Assembly (NCBI GenBank): GCA_947259425.1
Contig: CAMYMO010000008.1
Coordinates: 1-5,650, forward strand
Source of the DNA: an uncultured Ectothiorhodospiraceae bacterium
GTDB taxonomy: Bacteria > Pseudomonadota > Gammaproteobacteria > UBA6429 > Thiohalophilaceae
Direction of reading: 5' to 3'
DNA length: 5,650 nt
This document shows, piece after piece, positions 1 to 5,443 of the stretch. A program made the position numbers and the translations under genes. Below the pieces are notes generated by a model. The model had not been told where the DNA came from, searched no databases, and saw nothing but the letters and a program-made list of their open reading frames with translations. Position 1 is the stretch's first letter. Every line of letters starts with the position of its first letter.

Positions 1-1725
1 CCCGCACCGGTAGCAAAATCATTTTGCCTTGAAACCGGTGGACGCATCAGTGCGAATGGTTCGGTCATTGCGGATCTAATCCAATCCGATATTCAAATTT
101 TGTTAGAACAAATTGATGAGCTAACACGATTGGAGGCATCCCCGCCATCAGCGGTTGCAATCAATCTATTATTTTCTTATCTCGACGAGCAATTTGAAGT
201 TAAGATAGAAGAGCAAATTAGAAAAAAATTTCCCGACTTATTTATTTCGCGCTCATCTGCAATTCTACCCGAATATAAAGAATATGAACGAGGGATGGCA
301 ACCTGGCTCAATTCATACGTGGGCCCATTGGTTGAACGATATTTACGAAATTTATGTTCGGCTCTGGAGCATGCGACCGTTTCGGTGATGCAAAGCTCAG
401 GTGGTACGATCTCAGCAGAACAAGCCGGACAGCAGGCAGTACATATGGTGTTGTCAGGACCGGCGGGCGGATTAGCTGCGGCGAAGTATATTGGTCAACT
501 TTGTGAACAGACACGTTTACTCACTTTTGACATGGGGGGAACCTCAACGGATGTGGCCATGATCGATGCTGAGCTTGAGCTAACCAATGAAGGCATGATT
601 GGTCCGTATCCGGTCGCTATTCCGTTGGTTGACATGCATACCATTGGCGCAGGGGGGGGATCGATAGCGACGATTGATGCAGGTGGGTTATTAAAAGTGG
701 GGCCGGAATCGGCCGGAGCCGATCCAGGGCCCGCCTGTTATGGTCGTGGTGGATTAAATGCAACGGTCACAGACGCAAACCTTGTACTTGGACGTTTACG
801 TGAAGATGCTTTTTTAGGTGGTGGCATGAGACTTGATCGGCAAGCGGCGACCACGGCCGTTAAAAAATTAGCCGAGTCGTTAAACTTATCAACCGAGCAA
901 GCCGCGCTCGGGATCATTCAACTTGCTAATGAACACATGGCTCAGGCTTTGCGGGTAATGTCGATACAACGTGGCATTGATCCACGTCAGCTGAGCCTGG
1001 TTTCGTTTGGTGGTGCCGGCGGCTTGCATGTTTGTGCCCTGGCAGAAGCACTTGATATGCGCAATGCCATTGTACCGATCCATGCCGGTGTTTTATCAGC
1101 GTTAGGGATGTTGGTTGCGCCAAAATCGAGGCGCTTATCACAAACCATTGGCATGGCCCTGGATACCTGCGAAGAACAAACATTGCAAAAACACTTTAGT
1201 CGCCTGCAACAAGCAGGTTACTCAGCATTAAGTGCTGAAGGTGTTTCTGCCGCTAATATTAAAACAGAATACAGTGTTGATTTGCGTTACCAGGGGCAAG
1301 CCTACTATATAAATGTTCCGTGGCATTTTACTGACGAAGGTGCGGGGCGGGCAAGGCAGGCAAGCAAGTTAGCTTTTCATAAACTTCATCAACAACGTTA
1401 TGGCCACGCGTTGGAGGTGGAACTTGAATTAGTCAATATACGCGTAGCGCTGAGCTGTGCCAGTGAATCGTTAACCTTGTCATCCGTCTCAACAAACACG
1501 CAAAAAAAAATTAACACAGCAAACCTGGTCGGTATTACGGAGCCTGTTGAGGTCATCGATCGAGATTCCCTGGTCGTGGGTGATGAGATAACGGGACCTG
1601 CTTTAATTACGGAAATGGTAGCCACGACCTATGTGGCACCAGGTTGGTTTTTGAAAATTGATGAGGTGGGAAATATAATTTTACACCGAAATTCGAACGC
1701 TAGCGTTAATATGTTAAGCATATGA
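1..1725 (+). CDS. HyuA-family hydantoinase/5-oxoprolinase subunit, 5' end cut off by the window
   Basis: The 574 visible codons match the hydantoinase A / 5-oxoprolinase family, ATP-dependent enzymes that open cyclic amides such as hydantoins or 5-oxoproline, usually together with a HyuB subunit. The frame is open to base 1 and family-like sequence (ETGGRISANG) lies before the first TTG at 100, so that TTG is not the start. About 100 or more N-terminal residues are missing, since family members run near 690 residues. Visible signatures, by codon in the window: the REYER-like segment YKEYERG, MQSSGG at 130, SGPAGG at 152, the phosphate-binding-type DMGGTSTD at 177, GAGGGS at 216, ADPGPACYGRGG near 240, and SFGGAGG near 335. 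The C-terminus is complete (GPALITEM...VAPGW), ending in tandem stops TGATGA. No hyuB follows. Substrate cannot be assigned. A low-complexity stretch (STNTQKKINTANL) lies near the C-terminal domain. Confident of the family, not of the reaction. Confidence 0.9.
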   Translation, partial: PAPVAKSFCLETGGRISANGSVIADLIQSDIQILLEQIDELTRLEASPPSAVAINLLFSYLDEQFEVKIEEQIRKKFPDLFISRSSAILPEYKEYERGMATWLNSYVGPLVERYLRNLCSALEHATVSVMQSSGGTISAEQAGQQAVHMVLSGPAGGLAAAKYIGQLCEQTRLLTFDMGGTSTDVAMIDAELELTNEGMIGPYPVAIPLVDMHTIGAGGGSIATIDAGGLLKVGPESAGADPGPACYGRGGLNATVTDANLVLGRLREDAFLGGGMRLDRQAATTAVKKLAESLNLSTEQAALGIIQLANEHMAQALRVMSIQRGIDPRQLSLVSFGGAGGLHVCALAEALDMRNAIVPIHAGVLSALGMLVAPKSRRLSQTIGMALDTCEEQTLQKHFSRLQQAGYSALSAEGVSAANIKTEYSVDLRYQGQAYYINVPWHFTDEGAGRARQASKLAFHKLHQQRYGHALEVELELVNIRVALSCASESLTLSSVSTNTQKKINTANLVGITEPVEVIDRDSLVVGDEITGPALITEMVATTYVAPGWFLKIDEVGNIILHRNSNASVNMLSI

Positions 1726-1857
1726 TGAAACCTCCAGTCTCATGATTAGCTTTTATGGAACTGCCGACGACGAACAATGCGATCTGGGCTGGCACTCATC
1801 GAACTGGATGAGCAAGCTATTATCGATGTTAACTATTATAAAAAATAGATGTAAACA
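1726..1857. other. Convergent intergenic gap, possible gene remnants
   Basis: This gap separates the converging hyuA and EAL-HDOD genes. An ATG at 1722 overlaps the hyuA stop in the ATGA manner of coupled operons, but its frame closes after seven codons (MMKPPVS). A short frame at 1777-1848 reads MRSGLALIELDEQAIIDVNY and onward to a stop; it looks protein-like and could be the tail of a lost gene, but it is too short to identify. A six-base stem CTCATC/GATGAG (1795-1800 and 1807-1812) has no T-run on either strand, so it is not a standard terminator. Confidence 0.35.
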
Positions 1858-3078
1858 TTAAGCTGCGCGCAATGATTCAAGCGTATCAAGAAAGTTTTTA
1901 CACCAGGTTAAGGCTTGCAGATAGATTGCGCTAATTTTATCTGCATCAACAATACTAGCATCCAATTCATCCCATTCACCACGTTCATAACTAATACTTG
2001 CCTGTAAGGCCTGTCCCAGTGAACCCTGGTAATTAAGCAAGGCATCAGTGACTGATTGGGTAATCGGTAGTTGAGTTAAGACCTGATCCATTGGTTGATC
2101 CATAACTGCGTCCATAACTGAAAATAAACCCACCATAAAAAACGTCGCGGCTTGTTCGTTTTGTTCTAGCTCTTTAGCGATCAGCTCACACATATGTGCT
2201 CGAATCAATGCGGTCACGAATAATTCAAAGGGTTTATCATCAATGCTTGAGATGACTATCAGGTAGGTGATTGAGCGAACCGTTTCGATCCCAAGTAACA
2301 TAATTGCATGTTTAATGGAGCTAATTTCATTGTCCATGGCATAATGTGACGAGTTGATATAGCGTAACAAACGAAATGACAAGGTCACATCCTGCATGAT
2401 TAAGGTTTCGATTTGTCCCACATCCGCTTCCGGATCACTGATTTTCGATAACAGGTTTAGCAACGCAAGTCGATTGGCGGGTGTTTGTTTACCTGAGATT
2501 ACATTCGGTTTACAGAAGAAATAACCCTGAAAATACTCAAAACCATAATCCAGGCATTTTTGATATTCTTGCTGGGTTTCAACTTTCTCGGCTAATAATT
2601 TCACTGGATATTTAGATAAATCATCAACATGTTGTTTAAGTTGCTGTTCATCGAGTGCCATCAGATCTATTTTAATGATATCGGCAATCTCAACTAACGG
2701 CGCGAGGTGTGGGTGAAAAATAAAATCATCGAGGGCAATAGTATAATTATCTTTTTTGAGGCGTTGAATGCCCCTTAATATACTGTCGTCCAGCTCGATA
2801 TCTTCAAGCATTTCCAGCACCAGTCGATTTTGTTCAGCCGGGAGGGGGAGGTTGCCGTTGATGAAATTTCGGGTCAGGTTGATGAAGCCGAGTTTGTCAC
2901 CAATGATATTGCTTAACCCAAATTCAGTTAGTGCATTAACGATTAATTGCGAGGTGGCTAGATCGGGGTCGTCAATATTTGCGTAATTTTTTTCACTGTT
3001 TCGGAAAAGCAATTCGTAAGCAAATACATTTTGATCACGATCGTAAATTGGTTGTCGGCCAATATAAATGCCTTGCAT
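1858..3078 (-). CDS. EAL-HDOD two-domain signal transduction protein (YuxH/COG3434 type)
   Basis: This 406-residue protein joins an N-terminal EAL-like domain (about 1-205) to a C-terminal HDOD domain (about 206-395). EAL domains bind or hydrolyse cyclic di-GMP; HDOD domains are HD-related, usually non-catalytic, and act in signalling. No signal peptide or membrane segment is visible, so it should be cytosolic. In the EAL part the usual ligand positions are mostly present: E22 in YELLFR, N67 in FINLT, E89 in LEMLED, D117-D118, K136 in IKID, E164 in AEKVE and Q184 in FQGYFFCKP. However, the DFGTG-type loop after the paired aspartates is replaced by DFIFHPH, so catalysis is doubtful. HDOD hallmarks are DVTLSFRLLRYINS (230-243), the ISSIKHAIMLLG helix (252-263) and FFMVGLFSVMD (313-323). 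The ATG at 3076-3078 has GAGAGG ten bases upstream, and a sigma-28-like promoter lies about 45 bp further up, pointing to co-regulation with flagella. The partner and output are unknown. Confidence 0.93.
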   Translation of the reverse strand: MQGIYIGRQPIYDRDQNVFAYELLFRNSEKNYANIDDPDLATSQLIVNALTEFGLSNIIGDKLGFINLTRNFINGNLPLPAEQNRLVLEMLEDIELDDSILRGIQRLKKDNYTIALDDFIFHPHLAPLVEIADIIKIDLMALDEQQLKQHVDDLSKYPVKLLAEKVETQQEYQKCLDYGFEYFQGYFFCKPNVISGKQTPANRLALLNLLSKISDPEADVGQIETLIMQDVTLSFRLLRYINSSHYAMDNEISSIKHAIMLLGIETVRSITYLIVISSIDDKPFELFVTALIRAHMCELIAKELEQNEQAATFFMVGLFSVMDAVMDQPMDQVLTQLPITQSVTDALLNYQGSLGQALQASISYERGEWDELDASIVDADKISAIYLQALTWCKNFLDTLESLRAA

Positions 3079-3088
3079 TGCTTATCTG

Positions 3089-3094
3089 CCTCTC
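3089..3094 (-). promoter_or_regulatory. Ribosome binding site of the EAL-HDOD gene
   Basis: GAGAGG on the minus strand sits ten bases before the ATG at 3078. It supports this start, which also gives the family's usual N-terminus with the IGRQPI motif. Confidence 0.6.
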
Positions 3095-3128
3095 GCGGGT
3101 TAAGGGAAACTTGCTGTCGCTTAAAAGG

Positions 3129-3155
3129 TTATCGGAAGGTCGATTTGATTGTTTA
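3129..3155 (-). promoter_or_regulatory. Sigma-28 (FliA)-type promoter for the EAL-HDOD gene
   Basis: On the minus strand the sequence is TAAA (3152-3155), 15 bases, then TCCGATAA (3129-3136). The E. coli FliA consensus has TAAA, 15 bases, GCCGATAA, so 11 of the 12 core positions match with exact spacing. The expected start near 3122 gives a leader of roughly 45 bases containing the GAGAGG ribosome site. Assuming equal base frequencies, a match this good is expected about 0.025 times on both strands of this window. Function is inferred, not shown. Confidence 0.65.
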
Positions 3156-3246
3156 AGTCTATTTATCGATTAGTGCTTTAAAAGAGATCTAAATTTTATG
3201 CTGAACTGGTTAAAGCATGATTTATAGTATGTTTGATTGGCGACGG

Positions 3247-3681
3247 TCAGTTGTGCTTGAGATATTGTTGGCAATCGAAGTTTTCAGTAGCCGGGATATC
3301 GTCTTTTTGACCTAAATCATCTTTACCATTTTTACCAAAAGAATATAAGTCATAATACTTGGTTATACTGATATTCGCTGGCGAAGCGTATTGGTATTTG
3401 CCTTGCCAGCCATCGTTGGGCAAATCTTTTAGAATTCCGTCGCTAACGAGTAATATTTCTAAGCCTTGTTGAGTTGTCGGGTATCGATGTGTTTTAAGTT
3501 TGTATAAATCTAATGCGGATGATAATGCTTTCATGTCATAAATCGTTTTTGTACAACGTGCGACGTCCGGACGGGCTTGTAATTTGGGTACAATTAGCAG
3601 ACTCACTATGATTAAGGCGACACCTATCAAGAAGGTGATGACAGAGATAATAATGATGATGAGTTTGGTGTTTTTACTCAT
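3247..3681 (-). CDS. Orphan GspG-like pseudopilin-fold membrane protein
   Basis: The 144-residue product has one N-terminal membrane segment (about 7-31, very rich in isoleucine and valine) followed by a periplasmic domain resembling the major type II secretion pseudopilin GspG. Similar features are VPKLQARPDVAR (31-42), SALDLYKLKTHRYPTTQQGLE (55-75), DLPNDGWQGKYQY (86-98), and the C-terminal SFGKNGKDDLGQKDDI (114-129), which corresponds to the calcium-binding region of GspG and keeps several aspartates. Unlike true pseudopilins it lacks the GFTLIE-type leader cleavage motif and the glutamate at mature position 5, so it is probably an uncleaved anchored protein. C43 and C137 could form a disulfide. 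No other secretion or pilus gene is in the window. The ATG at 3679-3681 has only a weak GGA nine bases before it, and an in-frame TAG 30 bases upstream excludes a longer form. It might act in secretion or envelope assembly, but this is not established. Confidence 0.8.
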   Translation of the reverse strand: MSKNTKLIIIIISVITFLIGVALIIVSLLIVPKLQARPDVARCTKTIYDMKALSSALDLYKLKTHRYPTTQQGLEILLVSDGILKDLPNDGWQGKYQYASPANISITKYYDLYSFGKNGKDDLGQKDDIPATENFDCQQYLKHN

Positions 3682-4060
3682 TTTATCGAGTCCATTAATA
3701 AATTTCTTCTAGAGATATCTTCTTCAGCCTGTGTGGTGATGACAGATTTTGCCCTGCTGTGCCTGTCCGATTAGTGTATCGCACTGATGTTGTTCTGTGA
3801 TGTTATTCTGTTTAGCCCGCTAATTTATCGAAACACCAGTTTGAGTTGTTAGTGGGCCGGAATGAGTGCTTCTGTTATCGGCAAGCAGGTTTCGGCCGGA
3901 GAGCGATCCAGCGATTCTTAATAAACTAAGCCCGAAATACAAAACCCAAAAGTGCAAAACTTGGATGAACGGCAGGTGATACGGGGTAATCACGCAGAAG
4001 GCGTCTGATCGCTATACAGGTCGCACTACAGGATCAGACTGAACGCCTGGATTAGATATG
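3682..4060. other. 379-bp stretch without a convincing gene
   Basis: This region lies between rpmG and the GspG-like gene. It holds the inverted repeat at 3999-4048 and, presumably, the promoter of the GspG-like gene; a weak minus-strand candidate is ATCACA, 17 bases, TACACT, around 3760-3800. The longest minus-strand frame with a plausible initiator (GTG at 3993 to a stop at 3820, 57 codons) has no ribosome site and no recognisable motif. On the plus strand only tiny frames occur, such as one of 19 codons beginning MSASVIGKQVSAG. I see no tRNA, terminator or mobile element end. Confidence 0.6.
3999..4048 (-). repeat. Imperfect inverted repeat downstream of rpmG
   Basis: The left arm AGGCGT-CTGATC (3999-4010) pairs with GATCAG (4032-4037) and ACGCCT (4043-4048), giving 12 base pairs with a five-base bulge (4038-4042) and a 21-base loop. 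The loop region carries TACAGG twice (4015-4020 and 4027-4032, the second copy overlapping the arm by one base). It starts 12 bases past the rpmG stop. No T-run follows on the minus strand, so it is not a standard intrinsic terminator; it may be an mRNA 3' end stabiliser or processing structure. Confidence 0.5.
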
Positions 4061-4231
4061 TTATTTGATCTTTGCTTCTTTATACATGACATGCTGACGA
4101 ACGACAGGATCATACTTTTTGATTTCCATCTTTTCAGGCATGTTACGTTTGTTTTTACTGGTGGTGTAGAAATGACCAGTACCCGCACTGGAGACTAAAC
4201 GAATTTTTTCGCGAGCGCCTTTCTTTGCCAT
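4061..4231 (-). CDS. rpmG: 50S ribosomal protein L33
   Basis: The 56-residue product (MAKKGAREKIRLVSSAGTGH, then FYTTSKNKRN, ending VVRQHVMYKEAKIK) is nearly superimposable on gammaproteobacterial L33, a small protein of the large ribosomal subunit near the E site. It has no cysteines, so it is the zinc-independent (C-minus) form. It lies 12 bases downstream of rpmB; its ribosome site AAGGGG (4240-4245) overlaps the rpmB stop codon, so the two genes are surely co-transcribed and likely translationally coupled. Length is normal for the family (51-56). Confidence 0.98.
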   Translation of the reverse strand: MAKKGAREKIRLVSSAGTGHFYTTSKNKRNMPEKMEIKKYDPVVRQHVMYKEAKIK

Positions 4232-4239
4232 GGTGTTGT

Positions 4240-4245
4240 CCCCTT
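4240..4245 (-). promoter_or_regulatory. rpmG ribosome binding site overlapping the rpmB stop
   Basis: AAGGGG on the minus strand lies eight bases before the rpmG ATG and shares two bases with the rpmB TAA stop (4244-4246). Ribosomes ending on rpmB would sit directly on the rpmG start region, suggesting coupled synthesis of L28 and L33. Confidence 0.7.
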
Positions 4246-4480
4246 AAACCTTGTCGCCGCGTTTGCGGATGTCTGCTAATACAGTGTCGATGCCTTTTTT
4301 GTCAATCAGGCGCATACCACTGGTACTGACGCGTAATTTAACAAAGCGTCCTTCTGACTCAACCCAGAATCGATGAGTATGTAAATTTGGCAAAAAACGA
4401 CGGCGCGTCCTGTTTTTGGCGTGTGACACGTTATTGCCTGACATCGGCCGTTTTCCGGTTACTTGGCATACTCTTGCCAT
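4244..4480 (-). CDS. rpmB: 50S ribosomal protein L28
   Basis: The 78-residue product begins MARVCQVTGKRPMSGNNVSH and continues with RRRFLPNLHTHRFWVES, the family signature; E. coli L28 has the same length. L28 is a large-subunit protein needed late in 50S assembly. The frame is open further upstream to an ATG at 4531, but the correct start is 4480: it gives the conserved N-terminus and is preceded by GGGAG seven bases away (4488-4492), and the longer version would begin upstream of the predicted transcription start. Only one cysteine is present (C5), so this is a zinc-free form, matching the cysteine-free L33 beside it. It is first gene of the rpmB-rpmG operon. Confidence 0.98.
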   Translation of the reverse strand: MARVCQVTGKRPMSGNNVSHAKNRTRRRFLPNLHTHRFWVESEGRFVKLRVSTSGMRLIDKKGIDTVLADIRKRGDKV

Positions 4481-4516
4481 GGTCTTGCTCCCAAATGGAT
4501 CTAAAAAAGAGCGCGA

Positions 4517-4545
4517 ATTGTACGGAATCAAACCCCCTTAAGCAA
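4517..4545 (-). promoter_or_regulatory. Candidate sigma-70 promoter of rpmB-rpmG
   Basis: Minus-strand TTGCTT (4540-4545), a 17-base spacer, and TACAAT (4517-4522) form a plausible promoter, with transcription starting near 4510 and a leader of about 30 bases. The bases after the -10 box (TCGCGCTC) are a GC-rich discriminator, a feature typical of stable-RNA and ribosomal promoters repressed by ppGpp and DksA in gammaproteobacteria. The -35 match is weak. Confidence 0.55.
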
Positions 4546-4612
4546 GCAATCTTGGCTAATTACCTGCTTTTTGAGGGCTCCGAGACGTATTTCTGCTGTC
4601 CCCCAATATTAT

Positions 4613-5299
4613 TCAAATCCAACCACGATCGGCAAAAGAGGTACAATTTGTTGATCCAACGACCAAATGATCCAGAATTCGGACATTGATCAGTTCGAGA
4701 GCGGATTGCAGCCGCTCGGTTAACTGTCGATCGGCCTGACTGGGTTCGGCTACGCCAGATGGATGATTATGGGCAAGAATCACCGCCGCGGCGTTGAGAC
4801 GCAGGGTTGAAGCGACGACTTCACGTACAGGGACGCTGGCACCGTCAATGGTGCCGCGAAAAAGCTCCTCAAAACCAAGTACTCGATGGCGTGTATCCAG
4901 AAACAAAACGGCAAAGACCTCGTAGGGATAGTCAACCAAACGGGCATGGACCGCCTCACGGGCCTCGGCTGGCGATTGTATACTGCTTCCCAATTCAATC
5001 TGTTGGCCCAGATGGCGCCTGGCCATCTCCAATACGGCCTGTAGCTGAACAAATTTGGCCTTCCCGAGTCCTTTGACCCGGCAAAATTCCTGTTCATTTG
5101 CGAGTAACATCGGGCTCAGGCCAGAAAAGATTTGCAGACATTCACGGGCCAGATCGACCGCGGTTTTACCCTGGGTGCCGGTGCGTAGGAAGATCGCGAG
5201 TAATTCGGCATCGCTTAACGATTGGGGGCCTTTTTCGAGTAAACGCTCCCGAGGGCGCTCAGATTTTGGCCACTGATTGATGGGTGTGATGGATAACAT
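4613..5299 (-). CDS. radC: RadC-family JAMM-domain protein
   Basis: The 228-residue protein has the full RadC layout: an N-terminal segment with RPRERLL and LSDAELLAIFLRTGTQG (about 15-44), a helix-hairpin-helix-like stretch VKGLGKAKFVQLQAVLEMAR (75-94), and a C-terminal JAMM/MPN+ domain (about 105-228). The metal-site pattern is intact: E144/E145 in GFEELFRG, H177 and H179 in HNHPSG, S187 and D190 in EPSQAD. RadC was once called a DNA repair protein, but the E. coli radC102 mutation was traced to recG, and its true role is unresolved; the fold suggests metalloprotease or hydrolase activity. At 154-161 the usual SVYPREVV is SVPVREVV, a local change near the active-site strand. The ATG at 5299 is preceded by a strong GGAGG five bases away. 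It is divergent from coaBC and upstream of rpmB, as in E. coli. Confidence 0.97.
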   Translation of the reverse strand: MLSITPINQWPKSERPRERLLEKGPQSLSDAELLAIFLRTGTQGKTAVDLARECLQIFSGLSPMLLANEQEFCRVKGLGKAKFVQLQAVLEMARRHLGQQIELGSSIQSPAEAREAVHARLVDYPYEVFAVLFLDTRHRVLGFEELFRGTIDGASVPVREVVASTLRLNAAAVILAHNHPSGVAEPSQADRQLTERLQSALELINVRILDHLVVGSTNCTSFADRGWI

Positions 5300-5304
5300 G
5301 TCGA

Positions 5305-5309
5305 CCTCC
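5305..5309 (-). promoter_or_regulatory. Strong radC ribosome binding site
   Basis: GGAGG on the minus strand lies five bases before the radC ATG at 5297-5299. It fixes the start of radC. Confidence 0.75.
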
Positions 5310-5354
5310 GTGTCGATGATACAAACTGTAATTTTAATAAGGCATCCTAGCCCA

Positions 5355-5375
5355 AGATTTTACCGGCTAAAATCT
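5355..5375. promoter_or_regulatory. Perfect 8+8 palindrome between radC and coaBC, operator-like
   Basis: The arms AGATTTTA (5355-5362) and TAAAATCT (5368-5375) are exact reverse complements around a five-base centre CCGGC. The minus-strand arm contains TAAAAT, a possible radC -10 box, with TTTGGA as a poor -35 box 16 bases upstream. An overlapping shorter pair, TAGCC (5348-5352) and GGCTA (5365-5369), offers an alternative fold. It may be a repressor site controlling radC, coaBC or both; the regulator is unknown. Confidence 0.4.
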
Positions 5376-5391
5376 CAATCCAAACATTAGT

Positions 5392-5421
5392 TTAAGTTAC
5401 GAGGTATTTGCAAGCTATAAT
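5392..5421 (+). promoter_or_regulatory. Candidate sigma-70 promoter of coaBC
   Basis: A perfect TATAAT lies at 5416-5421 on the plus strand, with a poor -35 box TTAAGT (5392-5397) 18 bases upstream. Transcription would start near 5428, placing the GGAG at 5429-5432 almost at the 5' end of a leader of about 16 bases. Confidence 0.55.
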
Positions 5422-5443
5422 GAGACATGGAGCGAAATAGATT

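Noticed and set aside
100..102. TTG as start of the hyuA gene
   Set aside because: The same frame is open to base 1 and its upstream part encodes family-like sequence, so the gene starts outside the window.
1795..1812. CTCATC/GATGAG stem between the converging genes as a bidirectional terminator
   Set aside because: Stem is only six pairs and no T-run follows on either strand.
3199..3219. ATGCT/AGCAT inverted repeat after the GspG-like gene as a terminator
   Set aside because: Only five pairs, AT-rich, with no T-run directly after it.
3825..3851. TAAC, 15 bases, TTCGATAA on the minus strand as a second sigma-28 promoter
   Set aside because: Only 9 of 12 positions match; several matches this poor are expected by chance in a window of this size, and it lies about 144 bp from the GspG-like start.
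3875..3882. Perfect GCCGATAA (sigma-28 -10 box) on the minus strand
   Set aside because: The bases 15 positions upstream are CTCC, not TAAA, so there is no -35 box; the eight-base match alone is weak evidence.
3820..3993. 57-codon minus-strand frame with a GTG start between rpmG and the GspG-like gene
   Set aside because: No ribosome binding site, no ATG, no recognisable motif; most likely a chance frame.
4481..4531. Upstream ATG giving a longer L28 of 95 residues
   Set aside because: The added 17 residues are not part of L28, the ATG at 4480 has a good ribosome site, and the predicted promoter start lies inside the extension.
4807..5280. Plus-strand frames opposite radC
   Set aside because: They are antisense shadows of a fully conserved radC gene with no family resemblance or ribosome sites.
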